Assembly (NCBI RefSeq): GCF_015207375.1
Contig: NZ_JADEWY010000045.1
Coordinates: 1-44,791, forward strand
Direction: 5' to 3'
DNA: 44,791 nucleotides
Source of the DNA: Coleofasciculus sp. LEGE 07092
GTDB lineage: Bacteria > Cyanobacteriota > Cyanobacteriia > Cyanobacteriales > Coleofasciculaceae
Every line of letters starts with the position of its first letter. Positions within the stretch are counted from its first letter, which is position 1. Below the pieces are notes generated by a model that made no database searches, had not been told where the DNA came from, and saw nothing but the letters and a program-made list of their open reading frames with translations. Positions 16,797 through 24,687 of the stretch are shown piece after piece. The position numbers and the translations under genes were made by a program.

Positions 16797-17392
16797 TCAA
16801 AACCTCCGAGACATCCCTTGTTTTCACTAATAGGAGTGCAACATTAGGCTGGATATTAGGTTGGAGACCGATGACGCTCATATCCTGCTGTTGCACCCGA
16901 CAGGAAACAGGTTAGGCGTTATCGAGTGTAATACTAACTCCCCCTGAAAGCTAGTGTAGCCTGATCCTCGAAAACAAGTCCTCTCAAACGAGCATTTCTT
17001 TGCGTTTGGATAGGAAACAGGCTCTAGAGGGTTAAAGCTGTTAGGATAAAGCCGTGACATTTGGATAATATAGCCTCAGGGCATTTAGGGTCAGCTTTTT
17101 GCTTGTCTGCCGTTTTGGAATCAGTCACGAGTCAGTGCTAGAAGTTTTTAGGCTTTTGGGTAGCTTGTGGACTATCAACCTAGGTATGATGTAGCAGCTA
17201 TTGGCATACCCCAGTTCTGCGACGATAATTGACTTAAAGGCTGTATAACACCATTGGTGTCAAAACTTCTGTATCTTGATTCCTGATTCAGTTCTGTGTG
17301 GAAAGTAATGACTAAAATGCCCTAATCCACCAGTGGTGTGAAAAAATGTGCATCTCCTCTCAAATTCCTGATTCAGTTCTCTGTGAAAATTT
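16797..17392 (+). promoter_or_regulatory. 596-nt gene-free region upstream of the response regulator, with paired palindromes
   Basis: No coding frame is supported. Two related palindromes, ACACCATTGGTGT (17248..17260) and CACCAGTGGTG (17328..17338), lie 79 bp apart. Each is followed by a copy of TTCCTGATTCAGTTCT (17280..17295 and 17365..17380, 85 bp apart). The second copy ends 12 nt before the response regulator start. AGGAAACAGG also repeats at 16902 and 17012. This looks like a duplicated operator/leader unit; the binding protein is unknown. Confidence 0.5.
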
Positions 17393-18118
17393 ATGACCAT
17401 GGCCGCCGCCAAAATTCTTGTCGTGGATGACGATCCGGCAATCCGTAATTTAATTATGCGCTTTTTAAGCCAGAAGAGCTATGAAATGCAGTCGGCTGAA
17501 GATGGCAAGACTGCTCTAGTCGTGTTTGAGCAATTCAACCCAGACCTAGTAATTTTGGATGTAAATTTGCCTGATGCTATTGGCTACAACCTTTGCCAGG
17601 AAATGCAGCGCCGTACCGATGTCTTTGTCCTGTTTCTCACCAGTCGATCAGACGCTTCTGACAGAAATCTAGGATTTAAGCAAGGTGGGGATGATTACAT
17701 TACCAAACCCTTTGATTTACAGGAACTGGAAAACCGAGTTGGAGCGATTTTGAGGCGCAAGCGGGAAGTAACCCCAACTGAGCAAACGCGCCTCATTTTC
17801 AGCGATTTGGTCATCGATCCGGTACGTCGGGAGGTGACTCTCCACGAGAAGCTCGTTCAGTTAACTGCTCTAGAATTCGATCTCTTGCATTTTCTGGCTT
17901 CTCATCCGGGTCAAGTACTGCGTCGTTCCGAGCTAATCCAGGAAGTTTGGGAGTACGACTACGTCGGAGACCAGCGGGTTGTTGACGTTCATATCGGTCA
18001 AATTCGCCGGAAGATTGAACTCGATTCTAGTGACCCACAATTAATCCAAACTGTTCGTGGAGTGGGTTACAAGTTTGAAGCTCCTAACAACACGCAAAAT
18101 GGCAAAGCTCAAGCCTGA
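17393..18118 (+). CDS. OmpR/PhoB-family response regulator
   Basis: A 241-residue two-domain regulator. The receiver (about 6-122) has the acidic cluster VVDDDP, phospho-acceptor Asp56 (VILDVNLP), Thr-Ser pair LTSRS and Lys in ITKPF. The winged-helix DNA-binding domain (about 135-232) has LTALEFDLLHFLASHPGQV and VDVHIGQIRRKIE, with the terminal VRGVGYKFE. It should bind direct-repeat DNA sites once phosphorylated. No kinase gene is adjacent, so it is an orphan. The duplicated palindromes just upstream make autoregulation or complex control plausible. ATG 17399 is an alternative start two codons downstream. Confidence 0.9.
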   Translation: MTMAAAKILVVDDDPAIRNLIMRFLSQKSYEMQSAEDGKTALVVFEQFNPDLVILDVNLPDAIGYNLCQEMQRRTDVFVLFLTSRSDASDRNLGFKQGGDDYITKPFDLQELENRVGAILRRKREVTPTEQTRLIFSDLVIDPVRREVTLHEKLVQLTALEFDLLHFLASHPGQVLRRSELIQEVWEYDYVGDQRVVDVHIGQIRRKIELDSSDPQLIQTVRGVGYKFEAPNNTQNGKAQA

Positions 18119-18218
18119 AAAGCCCTAACTCTAGTGAGCAATTCCAAGAGTGTTCCGGCTAATGAACCCTTTGTTTGATTACCGACACAATTGGCTAGAG
18201 TAGCAGCCCGTGACTAAA

Positions 18219-18239
18219 GCTTGTACCCGTGATACAAGC
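18219..18239. terminator. Hairpin after the response regulator
   Basis: GCTTGTA and TACAAGC pair perfectly around a 7-nt loop, about 100 nt past the response regulator stop, in the convergent space with tatA. No T-run follows. Confidence 0.4.
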
Positions 18240-18250
18240 CCTACCCTAGT

Positions 18251-18271
18251 CCTCTCAGCTTTCTTGAGAGG
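18251..18271. terminator. Hairpin overlapping the tatA stop codon
   Basis: CCTCTCA and TGAGAGG pair perfectly around GCTTTCT. The stem includes the tatA stop codon (18255..18257, minus strand). It may end transcription from either side or shield the tatA mRNA end. Confidence 0.4.
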
Positions 18272-18542
18272 AAATAGCCCTATGGTTGGAAGCCTCTACT
18301 GTGGCAGGTTCCTTTTCAGCTACTTCCTTGCTTTGAGGCAGCGTTGCCGTATTTACCGTTTGCTCTAGCTGTTCAGCTTCACGCTTAAATTCAGTTTCAA
18401 ACTCCTTCGATGCGTCTTGAAAACCCCGGATTGCTTTACCCAGACTTCGACCAATTTCCGGCAACTTCTTGGGTCCAAATACCAGAAGAGCGATGACGAG
18501 AATCAGCGCCATTTCCGGAAGACCAATACCAAAAACGTTCAC
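18255..18542 (-). CDS. tatA: Twin-arginine translocase subunit TatA/TatE family
   Basis: The 95-residue protein has the TatA plan: short N-terminus, one membrane helix (about 6-22, GLPEMALILVIALLVF), the hinge FGPKKLPEIGRSLG, an amphipathic helix (to about 50) and a charged disordered tail. TatA multimers form the pore that moves folded, cofactor-loaded proteins across plasma and thylakoid membranes with TatC. It lies about 310 nt downstream of psbH on the same strand. tatC is not in the window. TatB versus TatA identity rests on length and the FGPKKLP hinge. Confidence 0.9.
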   Translation of the reverse strand: MNVFGIGLPEMALILVIALLVFGPKKLPEIGRSLGKAIRGFQDASKEFETEFKREAEQLEQTVNTATLPQSKEVAEKEPATVEASNHRAISSQES

Positions 18543-18738
18543 CTAATGACCTCCTGCAATTTGTCGGTAGCTCCTCCCAGCTTTGATTTGAGACGCGGAT
18601 GAGCGTGATTCTGGGAATTAAATAGAGCGGGTACTCGGGCGATATACCCTTGATTGTATCGCTATTGCTAGTAGCCGTGGAAAAATGGCATACCCTTTTA
18701 CCATTCCCACGAACATCTTCAAGAGGGAGTCTTTTTAA

Positions 18739-18780
18739 AGCTAAATTCCCCTCAAAACTCAGTTTTGGAGGAATTTAGCT
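18739..18780 (-). terminator. Long near-perfect inverted repeat downstream of psbH
   Basis: About 20-nt arms pair (AGCTAAATTCC at the left end, GGAATTTAGCT at the right end, with CAAAACT/AGTTTTG inside) around a two-base tip, with a single bulge. It is 74 nt past the psbH stop. No T-run follows on the minus strand, so it may stabilise the psbH mRNA 3' end rather than act as a classical terminator. Confidence 0.55.
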
Positions 18781-18853
18781 CTTGTGGGAAGTAATTGAAA
18801 CAACCAGATGAACTGGGATTGGGAACAATGGCTTAGAGTGTGAGTACAGCAGA

Positions 18854-19057
18854 CTACTGACCCAAGCTTCTCCAGTCTACATTGATGTTTTCAAGCAGCA
18901 GTGAAGAGTTGTACAGCTGCAGGATGATTAGCAAGAAAACAAAAAACAGAAGCATGAAGACTGCCATCAGTGGCGTAGTTCCCCAACCGGGAGCAACTTT
19001 ACCATACTCAGAATTCAAGGGTTTTAGAATATCTCCTAACCGAGTCTGTTGTGCCAT
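18854..19057 (-). CDS. psbH: Photosystem II protein PsbH
   Basis: The 67-residue protein begins [19 protein letters not shown] and has one thylakoid-membrane helix (about 28-48, [20 protein letters not shown]), then a short lumenal tail. Both features and length match cyanobacterial PsbH, a small core subunit near CP47 needed for stable PSII and quinone-site function. The open frame extends upstream to 19198, but that part covers psbN on the other strand. ATG 19057, with AGGAC 5 nt before it, is the right start. It is head-to-head with psbN. Confidence 0.96.
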   Translation of the reverse strand: MAQQTRLGDILKPLNSEYGKVAPGWGTTPLMAVFMLLFFVFLLIILQLYNSSLLLENINVDWRSLGQ

Positions 19058-19088
19058 GGGTGTCCTAATGAATGGATTGTGAACAAGT

Positions 19089-19106
19089 TTTGTAATGTTC
19101 TGTAAT
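19089..19106 (-). promoter_or_regulatory. HLR1-like direct repeat between psbH and psbN
   Basis: On the minus strand two TTACA cores occur with exactly 10-bp spacing (ATTACAGAACATTACAAA). The HLR1 site bound by the RpaB regulator has this layout (TTACA, five bases, TTACA) but prefers T/G before and T/A after each core; here the flanks deviate. The site lies about 35-50 nt upstream of the psbH ATG and 40-50 nt upstream of psbN. Confidence 0.4.
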
Positions 19107-19142
19107 ATTATAGGGGAAGAACACTCATAATTTATGTCAACT

Positions 19143-19274
19143 ATGGAACCCGCAATAGTTCTTAGCATTTCTATCGCCGTCATTGTGATCGCGGTCACTG
19201 CTTTTTCAATCTATACCTCTTTCGGTCCGCCCTCTGCTGAATTGAGCGATCCCTTTGAAGATCACGAAGACTAG
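19143..19274 (+). CDS. psbN: PsbN photosystem II assembly protein
   Basis: A 43-residue frame begins [13 protein letters not shown], has one membrane helix and ends with [19 protein letters not shown], the conserved PsbN tail. The 43-residue length is standard. An upstream ATG at 19134 would add three residues (MST). PsbN assists assembly and repair of photosystem II in plants and is not a stable core subunit. Head-to-head placement with psbH, on opposite strands, is the usual cyanobacterial arrangement. Confidence 0.95.
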   Translation: MEPAIVLSISIAVIVIAVTAFSIYTSFGPPSAELSDPFEDHED

Positions 19275-19403
19275 TACAGCGTGGCGGAAAGTGACCACCT
19301 ATTGTCAGGCTGGGGAGCTGGGGAGCAGAGAAAGTATATATACTTGGTCAGTTATTTCTGCCAGCCTGAATTAATAGAGATTAAGCACGCTCCTCCTTTT
19401 CCT

Positions 19404-19625
19404 TTAACCTCCTCCGACAATGGTGACTATTTCCAACCTGTCCCCTGGTTGTATCTGAGTCTGAGTCCAAAACTGTCGGTGGAGAATTTCACCATTATAT
19501 TCGACGGCAACTAGGCGCGGATTTAAGCCGAGCCGTTCAAGTAACTGGGGGAGTCGAGTTTGAGGAGGACAAGTGTGGGGTTCGCCGTTGACTTGGAGGG
19601 TAATGCGATCGCTGCTGGGGTTCAT
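19404..19625 (-). CDS. thiS: Sulfur carrier protein ThiS
   Basis: The 73-residue ubiquitin-like protein ends in VTIVGGG, the C-terminal di-glycine that is adenylated and thiocarboxylated to donate sulfur for the thiazole ring of thiamine. The fold pattern ITLQVNGEPHTCPP, then LLERLGLNPRLVAVEYNGEI, matches ThiS. It starts 3 nt after the thiE stop and is plainly co-transcribed. The three Gly at the end, instead of two, is a minor oddity that could affect processing. Confidence 0.93.
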   Translation of the reverse strand: MNPSSDRITLQVNGEPHTCPPQTRLPQLLERLGLNPRLVAVEYNGEILHRQFWTQTQIQPGDRLEIVTIVGGG

Positions 19626-19628
19626 AAG

Positions 19629-20705
19629 TTAGAAAACGTTGGATTCAAGACGGCGGAGGGTTTGCTGTCTGCTGAGTTGAGATAGAAAATACTGAGTAAC
19701 AAGAGTCGGTTGTTCTGCCTGCATGATTGCCCGCACAATTGCCACTCGTTGAGCACCCGCCCCTAAAACTTCATTGATGTTATTCGGATCGATTCCCCCA
19801 ATCGCAAACCATGGAATCGAAGCATTTTCGGCGGCATACTTGACATAATCCAAACTAGCCGCAGGTCTATCTGGTTTGGTCGGCGTTTCATAAACAGGAC
19901 CAACGCCAATGTAATCGGCTCCTTGTGCGATCGCTAGCTGCATTTCGTCCGGGTTAGTCGTCGAACGACCAATCAAGCGCTGGGAACCGAGTAACTGCCG
20001 TGCCAGAGCGATTGGTACATCCTTTTGTCCCAAATGAACCCCATCGGCATCGACTGCTAAAGCTAAATCGACGCGATCGTTCATAATAAACAACGCTCCG
20101 TAATGATGGCACAGTTGAGAGAGTTTCTGAGCATGAGCAGCTTTTACCACATCGTCAGCATCTTTTTCCCGGTACTGAACTAGGGTTAGTCCCCCTTGAA
20201 GCGCTGCTTCTACCGTTGACAATAGCCGCTCTGAGCTAGAAGTAACCAGATAAAGGCGCGATTGCTGGAGGAGCTGATAGCGGTGGTAAGCGAATAGATT
20301 GCTCTCTAAGCTATAGACTCGATAACGCATCTGCTTGAATGCAGCACCCATATTCGGGTTGTAAAGCTTGCCATATTCTTCCAACACCCGCATTGCCTCT
20401 TCGACTCGGCAAAGATTAGCCTGCAAGAGCTGATGGATGTTAGCGCGTTGCTCTTCTTGAGGATGAGTCAGCTCAGTACCAGGATCTCCCGGAGTATCCC
20501 GTGCTGCCCGAATTTCCGGACTATGCCAGCTTGCTAATTCTTGACGCATTTGCTTACATTCGCCAGCCATTTGCGAACTGTTGAAACCAAAGCGACACCA
20601 CTCTTCAATAATTCGCAAACCTTCTCTGGCTCTGTCTAAATTGGCATCCAAGATACGGTAAACCGCTGATTCTTGTCCGCTACAACCACTGTACTGATCG
20701 CTCAT
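19629..20705 (-). CDS. thiE: Thiamine phosphate synthase with N-terminal extension
   Basis: The 358-residue protein has a C-terminal ThiE barrel (about 148-350) joining the pyrimidine and thiazole phosphates. Diagnostic segments are LVQYREKDA, NDRVDLALAVDADGVHLGQ, DYIGVGPVYETPTKP and PWFAIGGI. The N-terminal 140 residues form a helical domain (YRILDANLDRAREGLRIIEEW, then CRVEEAMRVLEEYGKL) found in cyanobacterial ThiE proteins and absent from the 210-residue E. coli enzyme. It forms a two-gene unit with thiS. I saw no TPP riboswitch upstream. Confidence 0.93.
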   Translation of the reverse strand: MSDQYSGCSGQESAVYRILDANLDRAREGLRIIEEWCRFGFNSSQMAGECKQMRQELASWHSPEIRAARDTPGDPGTELTHPQEEQRANIHQLLQANLCRVEEAMRVLEEYGKLYNPNMGAAFKQMRYRVYSLESNLFAYHRYQLLQQSRLYLVTSSSERLLSTVEAALQGGLTLVQYREKDADDVVKAAHAQKLSQLCHHYGALFIMNDRVDLALAVDADGVHLGQKDVPIALARQLLGSQRLIGRSTTNPDEMQLAIAQGADYIGVGPVYETPTKPDRPAASLDYVKYAAENASIPWFAIGGIDPNNINEVLGAGAQRVAIVRAIMQAEQPTLVTQYFLSQLSRQQTLRRLESNVF

Positions 20706-20907
20706 CGCGAACTACTCCATTATTCCTAATCGTAACAGAGCTCCCCATGAACATTATCCTTACAGAACGTGGGCTTTCTGCTTCGATTCCTGTACACTCA
20801 AAACTATACTTTGAGCAGTCAGTAATTAGCACTCACCGAATCAGCCAAAGCTGATACCTGATAGCTCCCTTAAACTAAACGCTCAATTCATAACCGTGCA
20901 GAGTATA

Positions 20908-22710
20908 ATGATGCACCCACCTAAGATGCGTCTGCTTTGGGGAATTCAATGGCTTCGTCACCCGCTCCACTTCCGACAGGAGAAATGGGCAATTGCAGCG
21001 GTTTCTGTAGGATTAATCGCCTTTGCTACCTTGGGCTTGAGAGTGCCGACAGCAGTGGCACAGTTGACTCGGGTTCAGAGTTTCAGCATTGCTCAAAACG
21101 AGTTAGACATTAATTTGTTGTTTGTTAACCCAGCGACTGGGGATGACAATAAAGGTAACGGCAAAGCGGATTCGCCGTTCAAAACGATCGCCCGAGCCTT
21201 GCAACTTGCTCAACCCAACACCGTAATTCTGCTCGCTCCAGGTATTTATAGTGCGGAAACGGGGGAAAGCTTTCCTCTAATTCTGAAACCAGGTGTGACG
21301 ATTCAGGGCAATTCCCGTACTAGGGGGCAAACTATCGAAATTCGGGGAGGTGGGACGTTTGAAAGTTCTACCGCTAAGAGTGAGACTATTACGATTCTAG
21401 GTGCTGACCAAGCCACCTTAACAGGAGTCACCATCACCAATCCTAATCCAGCAGGCTATGGTCTTTGGATTGAATCGAGTTCTCCGGTGGTTGTAGACAA
21501 TACCTTTACGGGTAATAGTAATGCTGGAATTGTTATTAAAGGCAACAGTGCGCCAACTATTCGCAGCAATTACTTCTACAATAACGGCGGCAAGGGAATT
21601 ATCGCTGACGGCACCTTACAAGCAGATGTGCGGGAGAATGTTTTTGAAGGAACTGAGAATGCTGCACTCCAGTTAATCAGCGATCGCCAAACAAGGCTAC
21701 CCAGTACTAAACCCTCCACCAACCTTAGCAATGAAGCGGACAACACACCGATAGCATCTGGCAATTATCCCAGAACAGAACCTGACAGTAATCTTACTGG
21801 GGAAGGGGCAAACGGTGAATCCAATCCTCAAATCCCCTTCCCTGCTGCTGAAATCAAGCAGCCAGAAAGACAGCTACAAAATGTCCCCTTAAATGGGATA
21901 GAAAATAACCTATCGACTTCAGGTGTTGACTCTACGACAACTGGAGAAGCGAATAATCCTTCAGATTCAGCCCCTGCTGCATCAACAACAACTGTTAATT
22001 CACAACCCGATAACTCTACTCCCCCAGACAGCGTGGCAAGTTCCTCAACCCAGAACGAAGTTGCCGAATCCTCATTGGCGAACTCTATCACGGCTGCATC
22101 CTTTCCCGTTCCCTCCAGTCTAAAACCCAAACCCTCAACCTCTAGGGTTGAAGTCAGCTCAACACCAGCAACGTCAAACTCCACCAACGAGCAAGCAATT
22201 CCTCAACATCCTGTTATCAACGAGTCTACTGCTTCTCCTCCAATGGCAGCAATTCCTCCCCAAAAACCTTCCTTCAATTCTGCTCAAATCCCAATGGTTC
22301 AGGCAACTCCCCAGAGTGAATCCGTGGAAATTCCCGTGCCGCAACCGGAGTCTGCTGCCATACCACCTGCATCTGAGCAAACATCTGAGGAGTCTGGTGT
22401 AATTGCGAGTTCTCAACCCAACTCAGTAGAAAATTCAGTCCCTGTACTCAACAGTACTAACCCATTAGCAGATAGTGGTGCAGGGCAGATAGCGGCAGTA
22501 GGGGAGCAGCGTTACCGGGTTTTGGTTGAGGTAAAAAGTGATAGCCAACAAGAATTAGTGCGATCGCTCGTTCCCGGTGCGTTCCGTACCTCATTAGATG
22601 GGCAAACCCTGATGCAAGCGGGATTATTCAGCACCCGCGAGAATGCTGAAAAAATTCTGCAACTGCTTGACAGTAAGGGTTTAAATGCCACGATTGAGCC
22701 GCTGAATTGA
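20908..22710 (+). CDS. DUF1565 beta-helix protein with Ser/Pro-rich linker and SPOR domain
   Basis: About 600 residues: a membrane/signal segment (about 28-55), DUF1565/parallel beta-helix (about 68-260; LFVNPATGDDNKGNG, ILLAPGIYSAETGESFPL), a long Ser/Thr/Pro/Asn-rich linker (about 265-515) and a C-terminal SPOR-like domain (YRVLVEVKSDSQQEL, MQAGLFSTRENAEKIL). SPOR domains bind denuded peptidoglycan at septa; the linker would span the wall. Its beta-helix is paralogous to the SLH protein at 4743, but wall attachment differs. A GTG at 20896 gives four more residues; ATG 20908 or 20911 is preferred. Confidence 0.82.
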   Translation: MMHPPKMRLLWGIQWLRHPLHFRQEKWAIAAVSVGLIAFATLGLRVPTAVAQLTRVQSFSIAQNELDINLLFVNPATGDDNKGNGKADSPFKTIARALQLAQPNTVILLAPGIYSAETGESFPLILKPGVTIQGNSRTRGQTIEIRGGGTFESSTAKSETITILGADQATLTGVTITNPNPAGYGLWIESSSPVVVDNTFTGNSNAGIVIKGNSAPTIRSNYFYNNGGKGIIADGTLQADVRENVFEGTENAALQLISDRQTRLPSTKPSTNLSNEADNTPIASGNYPRTEPDSNLTGEGANGESNPQIPFPAAEIKQPERQLQNVPLNGIENNLSTSGVDSTTTGEANNPSDSAPAASTTTVNSQPDNSTPPDSVASSSTQNEVAESSLANSITAASFPVPSSLKPKPSTSRVEVSSTPATSNSTNEQAIPQHPVINESTASPPMAAIPPQKPSFNSAQIPMVQATPQSESVEIPVPQPESAAIPPASEQTSEESGVIASSQPNSVENSVPVLNSTNPLADSGAGQIAAVGEQRYRVLVEVKSDSQQELVRSLVPGAFRTSLDGQTLMQAGLFSTRENAEKILQLLDSKGLNATIEPLN

Positions 22711-22745
22711 GGGACAAGGAGACAAGGAGACAAGGGGACAATGGG
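22711..22745. repeat. Heptamer short tandem repeat (GGGACAAGGAGACAAGGAG)
   Basis: ACAAGGAG/ACAAGGGG units repeat immediately after the DUF1565-SPOR stop. The same motif, inverted, occurs at 52..68 and 6915..6935. Confidence 0.6.
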
Positions 22746-22786
22746 AAAATTCCCTTATCTTTTCATCTTCAACGCCTAAAGATTCG

Positions 22787-23242
22787 ATGGAATTAATCAT
22801 CTTTATCGGTTTGCAGGCTTCTGGAAAAAGTACCTTTTTTCGCCAACACTTTGCAGAAACCCACCTCCTGGTTAGCAAAGACTTAATGCGTAATAATAAA
22901 AACCCTTCCCGGAGGCAGGCACAACTCATTAAAGAGGCACTTCGTGCGGGACGTTCCGTGGTTGTAGACAATACTAATCCCAAAGTTGAGGATCGTGCAG
23001 CACTTATTCAATGGGGTCAAGTCTACGATGTCCAAATAATTGGTTATTACTTTAAATCCCAAGTAGAATGTTGTCTGGAACGCAATCAGCAGCGATTGGG
23101 AAAAGCTAGGGTGCCAGACGTGGCAATTTACGCCACTATCAAGAAATTAACACCCCCTTCTTATACAGAAGGATTTCATCAGCTATTTTACGTGCAGATT
23201 GTTGCTGAGTTTAGGTTTAAGGTTTCTTCATTTCTTAACTAA
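22787..23242 (+). CDS. Small P-loop kinase, polynucleotide-kinase-like (AAA_33)
   Basis: The 151-residue protein has a Walker A loop GLQASGKST near the start and VVVDNTNPKVEDRA, the motif shared by T4 polynucleotide kinase-like ATPases (Asp-Asn-Thr-Asn). ERNQQRLGKARVPD supplies the Arg-rich lid. Such stand-alone kinases phosphorylate nucleic-acid ends or small molecules; substrate is unknown. The ATG follows a repeat-rich spacer with no good ribosome site. No RNA-ligase or phosphatase gene is adjacent. Confidence 0.82.
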   Translation: MELIIFIGLQASGKSTFFRQHFAETHLLVSKDLMRNNKNPSRRQAQLIKEALRAGRSVVVDNTNPKVEDRAALIQWGQVYDVQIIGYYFKSQVECCLERNQQRLGKARVPDVAIYATIKKLTPPSYTEGFHQLFYVQIVAEFRFKVSSFLN

Positions 23243-23403
23243 ACCCTACACCCCTTCTTCGTCAGTCGCAAGAATAGGGGAGGAATAACGGGCAGGATCT
23301 AAACTGAAGTTGTACAATTGAGGCAGCAACAAGGCGGAAATTGCTGGTTGCTATAGGGGAACTATTAACCTGCACTCACCTCTTAAATTTAGTTTTCAAG
23401 ACC

Positions 23404-24594
23404 ATGAGTTTATCCTTGAAGCAGCTAACCGTTTATCTGACTTTACTGGGCTTAGGCGGTGGAGCAGGAGTATTGGGTAGTCAGTATCTCATGGCAGAGC
23501 AGCAGGTGGTAAAGCCCCCGACAGCAATGCCTGCCGTATTGGAACCCTTTTCAAAACCATTAACTCGTCCGGCTGACGAAAACCTCAACTTTATTGCTAG
23601 GGCAGTAGAGCAAGTCGGACCGGCTGTCGTGAGGATAGATGCGGCACGTCAGGTATCGAACGAAATTCCAGAACCGTTGAAAAACCCCTTCTTCCGTCGG
23701 TTTTTTGGGGATGAGTTGCCAATTCCAGAGCAACACGTTGAGCGAGGCACCGGTTCCGGGTTTATTCTCAGCTCCGATGGGCGGCTGATTACCAATGCTC
23801 ATGTTGTTGATGGGGCTGATGCCGTAAAAGTTACTCTTAAAGACGGTCGATCATTTGATGGGCGCGTCATGGGTACAGATTCGGTGACAGACATTGCTGT
23901 TATCAAGATTGATGCCACGGGTTTACCCACTGTACGTTTAGGAAAAGCGGAAACGCTAATTCCAGGAGAATGGGCGATCGCTATTGGCAATCCCTTAGGT
24001 TTAGATAATACCGTGACCGTTGGCATCATTAGTGCTTTGGGGCGATCGAGTTCTCAAGTCGGTGTTCCAGAGAAACGAGTCAGCTTTATCCAAACTGACG
24101 CAGCAATTAACCCTGGTAACTCGGGGGGACCATTGTTGAATGCGAAGGGCGAAGTCATTGGCATCAATACAGCTATTCGAGCCAATGCCCAAGGTTTAGG
24201 CTTTGCCATCCCGGTTGAAACTGCTGACCGAATCTCTAATCAGCTTTTTGAAAATGGTCGCGTTGAGCATCCCTACCTGGGCATTCAGATGGTGACGCTA
24301 ACACCAGATGTGAAGAAAGAAATCAACCAAGACAGCGAGGCAGGTATCAAAGTCACCCAAGACAAAGGTGTCTTGATTGTCCGTGTCGTTCCTAACTCAC
24401 CAGCCCAGCAAGGGGGACTCAAACCTGGGGATGTTATTCAAAGAGTTGGCGGTAAAGCGATTGAGAGCGCCTCTGACGTACAGGAGCGCGTTGAAGCCAG
24501 CCAGGTGGGTTCTGATTTAGAAATTGAAGTCAGTCGCCAGGGTAAGGCAGAAAAAGTCTTAGTGCGACCGGGGGCGTTTCCAGCTAAGGAATAA
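23404..24594 (+). CDS. Deg/HtrA-family serine protease (HhoA/HhoB/HtrA type)
   Basis: About 396 residues from ATG 23404: an N-terminal membrane/signal segment (about 8-27), trypsin-like domain (about 75-265) and one PDZ domain (about 295-390). The catalytic triad reads His133 (TNAHVV), Asp163 (DIAVIKI) and Ser240 (GNSGGPL). The start at 23341 would need TTG and adds a segment before the signal sequence; ATG 23404 is better. Cyanobacteria have three Deg paralogues (HhoA, HhoB, HtrA); sequence alone does not separate them here. It is likely envelope or lumenal quality control, convergent with dnaK. Confidence 0.9.
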   Translation: MSLSLKQLTVYLTLLGLGGGAGVLGSQYLMAEQQVVKPPTAMPAVLEPFSKPLTRPADENLNFIARAVEQVGPAVVRIDAARQVSNEIPEPLKNPFFRRFFGDELPIPEQHVERGTGSGFILSSDGRLITNAHVVDGADAVKVTLKDGRSFDGRVMGTDSVTDIAVIKIDATGLPTVRLGKAETLIPGEWAIAIGNPLGLDNTVTVGIISALGRSSSQVGVPEKRVSFIQTDAAINPGNSGGPLLNAKGEVIGINTAIRANAQGLGFAIPVETADRISNQLFENGRVEHPYLGIQMVTLTPDVKKEINQDSEAGIKVTQDKGVLIVRVVPNSPAQQGGLKPGDVIQRVGGKAIESASDVQERVEASQVGSDLEIEVSRQGKAEKVLVRPGAFPAKE

Positions 24595-24625
24595 AAAAGT
24601 GATGGAGAGCGATCGCTTTCCATCA
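24593..24625. terminator. Terminator hairpin between htrA-like and dnaK genes
   Basis: TGATGGAGAGCGA and TCGCTTTCCATCA pair with one mismatch over 13 positions (24600..24625), with a HIP1-like core. On the minus strand the stem is followed by TTTTTT (24598..24593), the intrinsic terminator layout for dnaK. On the plus strand the trailing T content is weaker, but the stem may also stop the protease transcript. Confidence 0.7.
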
Positions 24626-24687
24626 TCTCTTTAACTTTAATGGGTAGGGATTGAGGCAGTTCTTCACTCACCTCCAATCCCACCGTG

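Noticed and set aside
20826..20834. TTAGCACTC resembling a CIRCE half-site before the DUF1565-SPOR gene
   Set aside because: The required downstream GAGTGCTAA arm is absent, and the gene is not a groE/dnaK-type heat-shock gene.
20706..20895. Possible TPP riboswitch upstream of thiE
   Set aside because: No conserved CUGAGA core or ACCUGAU-type segment was found in the region.
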